Below, one piece after another: positions 12,548 through 22,738 of a stretch of 64,000 bases of DNA (the stretch's first letter is position 1; each line of letters starts with the position of its first letter). Below the pieces are notes generated by a model. The model ran no database searches. It was not told where the DNA came from and saw only the letters and a program-made list of their open reading frames with translations. Made by a program: the position numbers and the translations under genes. The stretch is taken from the NCBI RefSeq assembly GCF_031143425.1, contig NC_090439.1, positions 353,022,027 through 353,086,026 on the forward strand, given 5' to 3'. This DNA is from Pleurodeles waltl. Taxonomy: Eukaryota; Chordata; Amphibia; Caudata; Salamandridae.

Positions 12548-12700
12548 GATCTATATATGTATATATTTATTTATATAGCTTTACAACGGATGCCTTTCCA
12601 CAAGTAAAAATAAACCCATTATCTGTCTAGCTATCTATCTATCTATAAATATATATTATCTATTTATATAAGTAAAATTATGCATGTATATATATATGTG
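12450..12700. repeat. AT/CT-rich simple repeats
   Basis: (TA)n, (CT)n and TATC-like runs with a second TTTACAACGGATGCCTTT module near 12577-12594. That module also occurs near 11374-11391 in the left end of the insert. Confidence 0.75.
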
Positions 12701-12716
12701 TATAATTTATCTCTGG

Positions 12717-15700
12717 CAGTCGCTATTAGGGAGTTATGTTAGGACCTAGTTTATATAGAAAACATTTTTGTTTTGCTAATAACTTTGGCGCCATTAAATG
12801 AATCTCCACAAAATCTCCCCAAAAATACAATGCTCACTTCAGCGTCTGTCTGGTAAGTTTCAGGTGATCCGTCAAGTGGGGGCCGAGAAAAATGTGGGGC
12901 CCCAAAACGTGTTTTCCCCATGCATTTTTCCCATAAAGATTTTGAACAGGAATAGAGCTTGAGCCACTGGACCGAACTACACCAAATTTTGTATAAAGGT
13001 AGCTCTTGGCCCAGAAAGCTATCTTTTTGTTATTCGGTGTAAATATGTTCACTAGGTTTTGAGTAATTAAAGAAAAAACACATTTGTATATAGAGAGATG
13101 CAAATGCTCCATGAACCCTCTGGATCTCGTGTGATCTGATTGGCAGCCAACACTTCAACAAGTACTTGTTGGCAGTCATGTTGGGACTCTGCTTCAGTAG
13201 AGGCCCTGAAAAAAAGATTAAAATAAAAAAAAAAAAGGGGCCAAGGTAGGGACACCCTGACTCCTAAGCTCTGGCGCTAGTGTCCCAGAGGGACCACCAC
13301 AGAGCAAAAAAGCATTAAAAAAAAAACAATTTCAGTTGGATTTGCGGTAGATCTGAGGAACAGCTGATGGTAAAAAACAAAAATGAGGGCTTGTTTCAGT
13401 GAAGCCCCTGGGTGGACAAGGTCCCCCTGACAGAAAGTTGAGTATTCTTCTTTTTCCCTGGATGCAAATATGTGCGGAGCGAAACAGATTAAAACATTAC
13501 TCCCACAAGCAGGGAGCTGCTATTTCAAGCAGCTCCCTGATTGTGGGAGCAATGCTGGCTCCCGCAGGAGTCGGGTTCTAGCTAGGACCATGGGGGCCAT
13601 GAGGTTCCCCCACGGTCTTCTAGATATAAAAAATAAAAAATAATTAAATGTCAAAGTCAAGGTTGTGGATTCTAAGTATAGGTGTGAATGTTCACACCTA
13701 GACTGGAGCCCACAGCTTTCACTTTCACATTTGTTTTTTTACACTTTTTTATATGCTTTAATTTATTTACAACTTCAAGTATCTAAGGCACATACCAAAA
13801 AGAGATATCACTCTACTTACTTGACAAATGCATTTTTGTCTGAAAATATCTCATTCAAGTATATCATTCAGGAAGGCCTGAGAAAGCTCTCTCTCTCTCC
13901 CTGAATTTCTCTGTGGGAAGTTATAGGGGCCCTGCAATCAACCCCTGCTGCGCAGGGCCAAAGGCTGTGCGCGGCCCAAGTTTGGGTAGCACAGAGTTGG
14001 GTGGTTATAGGGGCTTGGCCGCAGGGCCTGGCCTGCAGCCAACTCTCACTGCGAACTGGGTTTGGGTGGTAATAGGGGTTGGCTACAGGGCCCTGTGGCC
14101 AACCCCTGCTATGCACAGCCAAAGGTCATGTACAGCATGCGGTTGGGTGGTTATAGGGGTTGGTTGTAGAGCCTAGCCATAGGCCAGGCCCAGGAACCAA
14201 CCACCGCTGCCCAAGGCCGAAGGGTGTGTGCAGCGGTGGTTGGATTAATGTATAGCAATGAAAATTACTTTACGTTAAAAAAACCCAGAGAAATTCACTG
14301 AAAAAAAGACAAAGGCCACAGGGATGTTATAATTAGGAAGTAGAATTTTAAAAAACATAAAAATTCACTTAAAAAAACAATGGTTACAGGGACAATATAG
14401 TTAGACTCACATATTAAACGTACAAAACCATGGAAATTCACCTCTTATAGTTAATTCCTGTAACTATAACTTGTGTTGTAAGGTAACTGTAACTCGCGCC
14501 CTCGCCCTGCTAATTATCCCACAAATTCATGACATCTTTAATAATATCATTGATAATGTCACTGTAACATCTGTAGTAAAATTATTGATCACATAACTGT
14601 GCATGGCATAGTTACCTTAGGGCGCGAGTTATAGTCACGTGAAATAACTAACTATAACTGCTGAATTTCTCTGGTTTTGTGCAAGTACATTCAGAACCTA
14701 ACTATAATGTCCTGTAACCTTTGGTTTTTTAAAGTGAATTTATTTGTTATTTTGTAATGTAAAGTAATTTTCATTTCTATACGTTAATCCAACCACCGGC
14801 GTGCACGCAGAAGCAGTTGACCGCAGGGCCTGGCCTGTGGCCAGGCCCTGCAGCCAACCCCTATAACCACACAACCCCATGTTGCGCACAGCCTTCGGTC
14901 ATGTGCAGTGGGGGTTGGTGGCAGGGCCTGGCCTCTGGTCAGCACCAAACCCCGCACTGCCCAGGGCCTTTGGCTATACCCAGCAGAGGTTGACCACAGG
15001 GCCTGGCCTATGGCTAGGCCTGGTAGCCAGCCCCCATAGCCACCTGCCCATGCATATTAGGGTTGGACCACATCCCCCAGGGCCCAGCCTTCACATTTTT
15101 TTGGGGGGAGGGCTGTGTAGCCCCCCTCATCACGCCAGTCTTGGCCCCAGGGACCCCATCCCCTGGGGACCGGCACCAAAATGTAATTTTCTTTTGGTGG
15201 GGGCACACAGCCCGCTCTCCAGGCTGATCTTGGCCCCAGGACCCAGCCATGTGACCTGGCTGCCCCCCACCCCGGGTCTAGCCATGTGACCTAGGTGTCC
15301 CCCAGGGCACCCGGTCACAATGTTGGGGACCACGGGGGGGCATGAAGGCCCCCACAGTCCCAGCTGGCTCCCCACCTCCTTTGAGAGCCGGCATTGCTGT
15401 CACAAAGGGGAATTGCTAAAGCAACTCCCTCTCTGTGAGAGCAGTTTCTGCTCGCCTGAAGTGAGAGCTGACCCCGCATTCATTTATTTAAAGCCCTGGG
15501 GAGTTGGCAGTCCCTGGGGCTGTGGGGGGGGGACTGGGCAGCCCCCACCTTTAATGAGATCTTAGACACGGGGAGGTGGAGAGTCCTGGGGGCTGAAGAG
15601 GGTTAGGTGCCCCTCCCGGCACCCACTTTATGTAAAACTCCGGGTAGGCAGTGGTCAAATAATTTTTTTTAGCCCTGGGGAGGTGGCGGTCCCCGAGGCT

Positions 15701-16410
15701 GTGGGAGGGGCCAGGCCCCCCCGCATTAACAATAGCAATGCCCCTAGACTTGGTCCTCCCAGGGGCTTCTGAATTAAGAAGCACAAGAGAACCCACTTGT
15801 TTTTTTTTTTTTTTGCCATAAATTCGTCAAACATCTGCAACAAAAATATTTTTTTAAGTGTTTTTTTGCCCACACCAGAGCTATGGGGCCAGGGTATTCC
15901 TACCCTAGCCCCTTGTCTTTTATTTTCTTGTAACTTTTGTTAAGGGACTCGGCCAAATCAGAGCTGTGCATTTCTCTGCACAAGCTCATTTTTATTTGTG
16001 AATCTTTCACATCTCTAGATATCTACATTTACTTTTCTTTTAATATCTCAAAAACTACTAAACGGATTTACACCAAACAAGGAAAAGGCTTCTTTCTGGA
16101 CCAAAAGCTACCTTTCTGTCAAAGTTGGTGTCATTCGATTCAGCAGTTTGGGCTGTAGTCATGTTCAAAATCCATATGGGAATTAACATAGGAAACGCAA
16201 CTTTTTTTGACCACCCCCTTTTATTCCCTCTGCCCCCACTTGACGGATCACCCTGAAACTTCACATGTACAACAACATTCGCAGGAACACTTTTCTTAGA
16301 AAATTTCTTGAAGATTTGTCAGATGGCGCCAAAGATATAGGCAAGTCAAAAAACAAGTTTTCCTATGGAAACATGATCCTAACTATAACTAGTGAAGACC
16401 ACCACTAGAT
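12717..16410. repeat. Giant palindromic element P1 (about 3.7 kb, arms about 1.8 kb)
   Basis: The outer 500 bp at each end are inverted copies. Left TTTGGCGCCAT, TTTCAGGTGATCCGTCAAGTG and ATTTTGAACA appear in the same order when the right end (15960-16410) is read on the minus strand. The inner arms also mirror each other. The block at 13910-14230 (GGTTGG..GCAGGGCCTGGCC..) is inverted at 14810-15050. AAAATTACTTTACGTT near 14260 faces AATGTAAAGTAATTTT near 14760. The centre is near 14560. GC-rich modules resembling CCCTGGGGAGGTGGCGGTCCC occupy the arms. No credible coding sequence was seen. The same family makes up most of 57000-63700. Confidence 0.75.
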
Positions 16411-16440
16411 AATTTAGAGATTACATATATATATAAATAT

Positions 16441-16655
16441 GGAAAATGTCACTTACCCAGTGTACATCTGTTTGTGGCATGTAGTGCTGCATATTCACAT
16501 GCTATGCATATCCCTTCCGACATCTAGTGTTGGGCTTGGAGTGTTACAAGTTGTTTTTCTTCAAAGAAGTCTTTTTGGAGTCACAGGATCGAGTGATTCC
16601 TCCTCTTGGTTCCATTGCGCATGGGCATCGCCTCCATTATTAGACTGTTTTCCCG
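16441..16655. repeat. DIRS inverted terminal repeat, left
   Basis: The shared part (about 16501-16655: TATGCATATCCCTTCCGACA through TGTTTTC) is the inverted copy of about 22043-22196. The outer 16441-16500 (GGAAAATGTCACTTACCCAG) has no partner at the right end but is matched by the internal complementary region. Confidence 0.9.
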
Positions 16656-16770
16656 CAGAGGGTGAAGAAAGGAGTGATAGAGTATAGAAAATAGAAGAGA
16701 TGTCCATGCAAATGTAAATGTATATACATATAACTTAAATTACTATAGGCTTCCAGGGAGGAAGGAGGGT

Positions 16771-16875
16771 GCATGTGAATCTGCAGCACTACATGCCACG
16801 AACAGATGTACACAGGGTAAGTGACATTTTCCGTTCGATGGAATGTGTAGCTGCAGATACACATGCTATGCATAG
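16771..16875. repeat. DIRS internal complementary region
   Basis: The left half (GCATGTGAATCTGCAG.. to GTGACATTTTCC) is the reverse complement of the extreme left end. The right half (TTCGATGGAATGTGTAGCTG to TATGCATAG) is the reverse complement of the extreme right end (22173-22220). The two halves abut with only a few bases between. In the DIRS replication model this segment templates closure of the linear copy into a circle. Confidence 0.9.
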
Positions 16876-16910
16876 ACTACAAAGCAGTTAGTCCTCCCAA
16901 AAAGTGGTGG

Positions 16911-19136
16911 CTAGCCTGTAGGAGTTGAAGTTGTTTGGAATAATGTCTTTAAGACAGCTTGGCCTACAGTGGCTTGTTGCTGTGAGAATACATCAACACA
17001 GTAATGTTTTGTAAATGTATGAGGGGTTGACCATGTAGCTGCTTTACATATGTCAACCATTAGTATATTTCATAAAAAAATCATTGTTGCACCCTTCATT
17101 CTTGTAGGCTGTGCTTTAGGAGTGATCAAAAGTTGTCTTTTTGTTTTGATAGAACATGTTTGTATACATCTAACAATCCATCTTGCTATATCTTGTTTTG
17201 ATATAGGATTGCCTGTATGTGGTTGTTGGAAAGCAACAAAAAGTTGTTTTGTTTTCCTAAAATCTTTAGTTCTGCCTATGTAGTACGTAAGAGCTCTTTT
17301 GAGATCTAGGGTATGAAGAGCACTTTCTGCCACAGAATCTGGCTGTGGAAAGAAGACTGGCAATTCCACTGTTTGATTGATGTGAAAAGGAGATATTACT
17401 TTTGGTATAAAGTTTGGATTTTTTCTTAGTACAACCTTATGTTTGTGCACTTGGAAAAAAGGTTCTTCAAGAGTGAATGCTTGTATTTCACTAACTCTTC
17501 TTAAAGAAGTAATAGCCACAAGGAAGGCAACCTTCCATGCTAAAAAATGAATTTGGCAAGAGTGCATGGGTTCTAAAGGTTGTCCCAGGAGTCTGGTAAG
17601 TACAATATTTAAATTCCATGATGGAACAGGTGGTGTTCTGGGTGGAATGATGCGTTTTAATCCTTCCATCAAGGCTTTGATAACAGGAACTCTGAATATA
17701 TGTAGAATAATTTGTAAGTATGCAGATATAGCAGTAAGGTGCATTTTTCTGGATAAAAAAGCCAAATTTGATTTCTGTAAATGAAGTAAATAGCATACAA
17801 TATCTTGTATAGATGCTGTAAGTGGATCTATGGTCTTAGATTGACAATAGTAGACAAATATTTTCCATTTGTTTGCGTAGCACTGTATAGAAGTAGGTTT
17901 TTGTGCTTGTTTAATTACTTCCATACATTCAGATGGAAGATTTAAATAACCAAATTCTATGACTTCAGGAGCCAAATCGCTAGATTGAGAGCATTGGGGT
18001 TTGGATGCCTGATTTGACCTTTGTTTTGTGTTAACAAATCTGGCCTGTTTGGGAATTTGGAATGAGGTACTACAGATGGGTCTAATAGTGTTGTGTGCCA
18101 AGGCTGGTGTGCGCATGTTGGTGCTATGAGTATCATGTTGAGTGATGTTTGATGCAATTTGTTGACTAGAAATGGAAGGAGTGGGAAAGGGGGAAAAGCG
18201 TAAGCAAATATCCCTGACCCATTGATCCATAGAGCATTGCCCTTGGATAGGGGATGTGGGTGTCTGGAAGCAAAGTTTTGGCATTTTGTGTTTTCGCTTG
18301 TTGCGAATAGATCTATGTCTGGTGTTCCCCACCATTGAAAGTACTTTTGAAGTACTCGGGAGTGGATCCCATTCGTGTGTCTGTTGGCGATTTCTGCTGA
18401 GATCTGCCAACTGATTGTCTATTCCTGGAAAGTATTGTGCTAGTAGATGAATTTGATTGTGAATTGCCCATTTCCAAGGGACAGCTGAGAAGAATGTGCC
18501 CCTCCCCATTTGTTGAGATAATACACGGTTGTCATGTTGTCTGTTTTTATGAGAACATTCTTCTGTTTGAGAAGAGGTTGAAATGCTTTTAGGGCAAGGA
18601 ACACAGCTAATAATTCTAAGTGGTTTATGTGTAGCTGTTTCTGTTTGACATACCATTGCCCTTGAATGGTCTGATTGTTTAGGTGAACTCCCCAACCAAT
18701 CATTGATGCATCTGTTGTAAATATGGTCTGAGGAACAGGGTCTTGAAACGACCGCCCCTTCATTAAATTGCTGCGATTCCACCATTGAAGCGACATATGT
18801 GTTTGGCGGTCCATCAACACTAGATCTTGAAGTTGACCTTGTGCTTGTGACCATTGTTGTGCAAGGCACTGTTGTAAGGGCCTCATGTTTAATCTTGCAT
18901 GTGGGGCTATTGCTATGCAAGATGCCATCATTCCAAGAATCTTCATGATAAATCTTACAGTGTATTGTTGATTTGGCTGTATGAGTGGTATTAAATTTTG
19001 GAAAGCTTGTATTCTTTGTATATTTGGATACACTAGAGCTAGTTGAGTATTTAGCATAGCACCTAGATACTGTTGTATTTGTGCTGGTTGAAGGTGTGAA
19101 AACCCTAGTGTGTGCAGAATTTCTATCACATAACAA
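16911..19136 (-). pseudogene. DIRS tyrosine recombinase, truncated by a stop
   Basis: A 688-codon frame (17070-19136) carries the recombinase domain in its last third, from about 18000 leftwards. Landmarks are ANKWKIFVYYCQ, then ITSLRRVSEIQAF with the first catalytic Arg, then SKQDIARWIVR. The HxxR position reads AQPTR, so the expected His appears to be Gln. A TGA at 17070-17072 ends the frame. The same frame reopens and contains TFTKHYCVDV, whose Tyr (codon 17001-17003) is the likely nucleophile, 23 codons past the stop. The frame finally closes at 16911. The N-terminal part of the long frame mostly overlaps RT and RNase H in another frame; such overlap is usual in DIRS. Confidence 0.88.
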
Positions 19137-20037
19137 GTATGTTTATGGCATTGTGTAAGATTGCTTGATTTTATTAGCCAGTCGTCTAGATATGGAAAGA
19201 CATGGATGTGTTGTCTTCTTAAGTATGCCGCTACTACTTCTAGACACTTTGTGAACACCCTTGGAGCTGTTGTTATGCCAAATGGCAACACTTTGAACTT
19301 GGTAGTGTTTTCCTGCTAAGAGAAACCTGAGGTATTTTCTGAGAGCTGGGTGGATGGGTATGTGGAAATATGCATCCTTGAAGTCTAGAACAGTCATAAA
19401 ATCTGTTTTTTTGCAGTAGTGGAATAACATCTTGCAGAGTTACCATGTGAAAATGTTCTGACAAGATGTATAGATTGAGGGGCCTGAGGTCTAATATGGG
19501 CCTGAGGGTGCCATCTTTTTGGGGAATTAGGAAGTATAGTAAGTATACTCCTATTCCTTGCTGGGACTGTGGAATTAATTATATTGCTTGTTTGAACAGT
19601 AGAGATTGTACCTCTTGTAACAGAACTGTATGTTTGGGGGACAACTTGTGATATCTTGACGGAATGTTTGGAGGGGTGGTTATCAATTCGAGGCAATAAC
19701 CATTGTGGATAATTGATAATACCCAGTTGTCCGTGGTGATATTTTGCCAATGACAGTGGAACTGCTGTAGTCTTCCCCCCACAGGAGATGTGTGGAGTGG
19801 AAGGGAGGGAAGGAAGTCACTGTTTATGTTGTGTTGATGCTTGTTTAGAGGTTTGAAATGTATCTCTATTTCTAAAGAATTGACCTCTATAGGATCCTCT
19901 AAACCCACCTCGTTGATACTGGGTTTGTTGTGGTTGCTTTGTTTGGGAGGTGGAAGCCTCTGAGGAGTGTGGTTTAAAACCTCCTCAAAACTGTGGCCTG
20001 CAAAATGAACCTCTATATGGGGTAGTGTACAAAGCAC
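18160..20037 (-). pseudogene. DIRS reverse transcriptase, RNase H and methyltransferase-like region
   Basis: The RT starts in the frame at 19579-20037 (PVGGRLQQFHCHW). It continues after frame changes through HMVTLQDVIPLLQK and MTVLDFKDAYFHIPIHP near 19310-19440, then through a 283-codon frame (18440-19291) with GITTAPRVFTK and the catalytic YLDDWLI. RNase H follows in that frame with TTDASMIGWG, HINHLELLA and IKTDN. The next motif (IDNQLADLSR, HEW) is in the recombinase frame, and WGTPDIDLFA returns to the RT frame near 18302-18331. At least four frameshifts are therefore present. These regions would synthesise the element's DNA and remove its RNA template. Confidence 0.88.
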
Positions 20038-20039
20038 CC

Positions 20040-21776
20040 ATTGCTTTAGCAGTATTTGAGTCCTTTCTCAGTTTTTCAATAGTCGTGTCCACTTCTGGGC
20101 CAAAGAGGTGCTTTTTATCAAAAAGCATGTTAAGGACAGCCTGTTGAATTTCTGGTTTAAAATCAGAGAAGCACAGCCATGCATGTCTTCTGATTGTGAT
20201 GGCAATGTTTACTCTCCTTGCAGCTGTATCAGCAGCATCAAGGGCAGATCTGATTTGATTATTACTAATGGCTTGTCCTCTTCTACTACTTGCTGTGTCC
20301 TCTTCTTGTGCTCTTTTGGGAGATGCTATATAATATCCTGCATTTCATCCCAATGGGCACTATCATAGCAAGCTAGAAGTGCCTGAGAATTCGCAATTCT
20401 CTAGGAACTCTTTTTCCTGCTGCGTCAAATTCTCTGCTCTCTTTATCAGGAGGATGTGCATCTCCTAAAGACTGACTATTTGCCCTCTTTTTTGCTGCAC
20501 TGACCAACACTGAATCTGGAGGGACCTGTTGAGTAATGTCATCTGGGTCAGAGGGTGCAGGCTTATACTTCTTATCGACTCTAGGTATGATAATCCTAGC
20601 TTTCACAGGCTCGCTAAAAATCTGGTCTGCGTGTTTTACCATGCCTAGTAACATTGGGAGACATTGGTACTTGGAATGTGTAGAAGATAGTGTATTAAAT
20701 ACAAATCTTCAATGGCTCTGAATGCATGGTTACCCCATGATAAGCTGCTGCCCTAGATATGACCTGGTTGTATGCAGTGGTATCTTCTGGTGGAGATGGT
20801 TTTGATGGTTAAGTATCTGGGTCATTATCTGGGATGGGATTGGGGTCATAAAGATCCCATGGGTCTGCTGTATCTCCTTGTGAATATAGTGAATGTGTTG
20901 GAGAAGGCATTGGTGGTGGGCTGGTGTGAGGTGAGACAGATAATTGTGGAGAATGAGGAGGAGAAGTGTGAAGAGTTATTGGCTTCTCCTTTTGTTCCTG
21001 CACGTTTGCTGGTGGTTTTACTGAGTCCAGTTCCTCTTGGAAAGATAGTTTTCTTTTTGTTTTTAAAGGAGGTGCAGGGACAATTCTTCCTGTCTCTTTA
21101 TGGATGTGTATTCTGGATTGTCTCTCATCCATAATTTGTAAAATGGGCTCAATCTCAGGCTCTTTCTCAGAGGTTCTATGGCTTTCTCTCAATTTTTTCT
21201 AAAGACCTTGTTCCTCTGTATATGAGGATTTAGATTTTTTCGGCTCCAAAGTTTGTTGTTTTTTCGGTCCCGAAAAGGTAGTGGAAGGTCTAGGCTCTGA
21301 AACCAACTGCCGAATTTTCGACTCTGAAGAATGGGCTTTTTTACTGGAGTCCAAAATGGAGCCTTTGACAGATTTACTCGACTCCGAAGTAGACGGAGGA
21401 GTGGCCTTTTTCGGGGCCGACCCTGAAGGACGGTCGCCGACAGTCTTTTTTTGGGCGAACCATGGCCTTCCGGCAGTGGTGTACCCAAGGCCCTTAAATG
21501 TCTTTTGTGCAGGGATGTAGGGGCAGACGTACTCACATACTGTCCAGCTGTGATGGGTCTGTCGTCCTCCGATTACTGTTCGGAGTCTCTGTCTCGGATG
21601 GTGACTGCTGCCTGCGCCTGCTCTTCTTCAGAAACGTTGAGATGTTCACTGCTTTTCGACCCCATTTCGAGTCTTCTAGCTCTGCGAACTCTGAGAGTCT
21701 TCTTTGAACGAAATGATTGATAGGTCTCACAATTTTCCCCCCAATGGTCTGGATAAAGGCACAAATTACAAACCAA
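20040..21776 (-). pseudogene. DIRS Gag-like ORF1, fragmented
   Basis: Several frames cover the region (21573-21776, 21533-21730, 21189-21536, 20809-21192, 20373-20654). The first has CNLCLYPDHWGENC, a Cys-rich segment near the start. The middle is charged and Pro/Ser-rich. The 20373-20654 frame has PRVDKKYKPAPSDPDD and later AHPPDKESREFDAAGKRV, resembling the conserved C-terminal half of DIRS Gag. The protein would package element RNA. No single frame spans it. The call rests on position and these motifs. Confidence 0.7.
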
Positions 21777-22029
21777 GTGCTGGTCTGTGTAGGGGTACTT
21801 TGCGTGGCACCAAGGGCAGAATCAGAATGGAGTCCGATCCATCATGCTTTCCACGCGGTAGGCTCGAATAGGCCCGAATTGGGTGCACTCGCCCTGAAGG
21901 GCAAAAAAGAAAATTCAGAGGGCACTACCGGTTTGATGCTAGATGGAAAAAGCGATCTAAACAATACTGACGAATAGAAGGTTTTCTGAATCGAAATATC
22001 GGAGCGAGAGGAAACACGTCCGAACACGA

Positions 22030-22220
22030 CGGCGGAAAGAAAACAATCTAACAATGGAGTCGATGCCCATGTGCAATGGAACCAAGAGGAGGAGTCACTC
22101 GATCCTGTGACTCCAAAAAGACTTCTTTGAAGAAAAACAACTTGTAACACTCCGAGCCCAACACTAGATGTCGGAAGGGATATGCATAGCAAATGTATCT
22201 GTAGCTACACATGACATCGA
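22030..22220. repeat. DIRS inverted terminal repeat, right
   Basis: About 22043-22196 is the inverted copy of 16501-16655 with few differences. The outer 22197-22220 (ending TAGCTACACATGACATCGAA) is unique to this end and is matched by the internal complementary region. Confidence 0.9.
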
Positions 22221-22221
22221 A

Positions 22222-22238
22222 AAAAAATAATATATATA

Positions 22239-22317
<79 letters not shown>
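22222..22317. repeat. (TA)n(GA)n simple repeat
   Basis: Begins where the DIRS element ends. It mirrors the (TA)n blocks at the left of the 11.2-kb insert. Confidence 0.9.
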
Positions 22318-22319
<2 letters not shown>

Positions 22320-22437
22320 GTTTTATGTTGTAAAAAATCTCTTTGTAAATGCCTTTGATTGTTAGGGCATTTTTATTACAACGCTTGCGTTACAAACCAT
22401 TTGTTCTAATGGCATTCGGTAGTCCGTCATACATCTG

Positions 22438-22445
22438 TTTTAAAG
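22438..22445 (+). repeat. 8-bp target duplication TTTTAAAG, right copy
   Basis: Right partner of 11263-11270. LTR sequence resumes immediately after it with TGCTACTTAAGTGGG, matching copy A near 4480. Confidence 0.8.
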
Positions 22446-22738
22446 TGCTACTTAAGTGGGTGGCACAAGCAGTGCTGCATGCCCAATAGCAGCATGTAAT
22501 TTGCAGGCCCTGGCCACATGTAGTGCAGCTTACTAGGGGCATATAAGTAAATTAAATATATAAATTAGGTATATACCAATCAAACCATGTTTTAAGGAGG
22601 GAACACAAGCACTTTAGCACTGATTTGCAGGGGCAAAGTGACAGAGGCCTAAGGCCAACAGAAGCTAATTCAGCACCATTTGAGGCAAGCAGGCAAAAAG
22701 GTTGGGGGAAGACCCCCCTAAGGCTGTCAGGTCAAACA
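22446..22738 (+). repeat. Solo LTR (copy B), right segment
   Basis: Completes the LTR that starts at 9991. The first 170 bp match copy A (4480-4655). It ends GGTCAAACA and is followed by the CCAAT duplication. Retroviral pol resumes at 22739. Confidence 0.85.

Larger units (their letters stand above)
16441..22220 (-). mobile_element. DIRS retrotransposon, near full length, decayed
   Basis: DIRS elements copy through RNA but integrate with a tyrosine recombinase in place of a DDE integrase. This copy is 5.78 kb. On the minus strand the order is Gag-like region, RT, RNase H, methyltransferase-like region and tyrosine recombinase. The ends are inverted repeats with unequal outer extensions, and an internal region at 16771-16875 is complementary to both outer ends, the hallmark of DIRS. 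No target duplication is evident, as expected for this group. It sits in TA-rich sequence immediately beyond the right end of palindrome P1. Frameshifts and stops in every coding region make it non-autonomous. Confidence 0.93.
11271..22437. mobile_element. 11.2-kb composite insert with 8-bp target duplication
   Basis: The insert lies between two TTTTAAAG copies inside the solo LTR. Its ends are not clean terminal inverted repeats (left AGGAGACAGTCTTT, right reversed CAGATGTATGACGG). Both subterminal regions carry related modules in inverted orientation: on the left AAAATGCCTTTAGAACAAAA and ACAACGGATGCCTTTTACAAC, on the reversed right AATGCCATTAGAACAAAT and AAAGGCATTTACAAAG. A (TA)n block follows on both sides. 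Without the DIRS element inside it the insert is about 5.4 kb. It contains the minisatellite and palindrome P1. An 8-bp duplication is typical of hAT transposons, but no transposase is present, so class is undetermined. Confidence 0.6.

Noticed and set aside
11327..12630. Open frames with long Tyr-Ile repeats on both strands
   Set aside because: They are translations of (TA)n microsatellites.
13868..15873. Several 70-136-codon frames rich in Gly, Pro, Ala and Trp
   Set aside because: They are products of GC-rich repeat modules in palindrome P1. Similar frames appear on both strands and in P2 and P3.
18000..19136. N-terminal two thirds of the 688-codon minus-strand frame as a new protein
   Set aside because: It mostly overlaps DIRS RT and RNase H in another frame and is rich in Thr/Ser/His from codon shift. 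Only the recombinase domain and a short RNase H tail are real.
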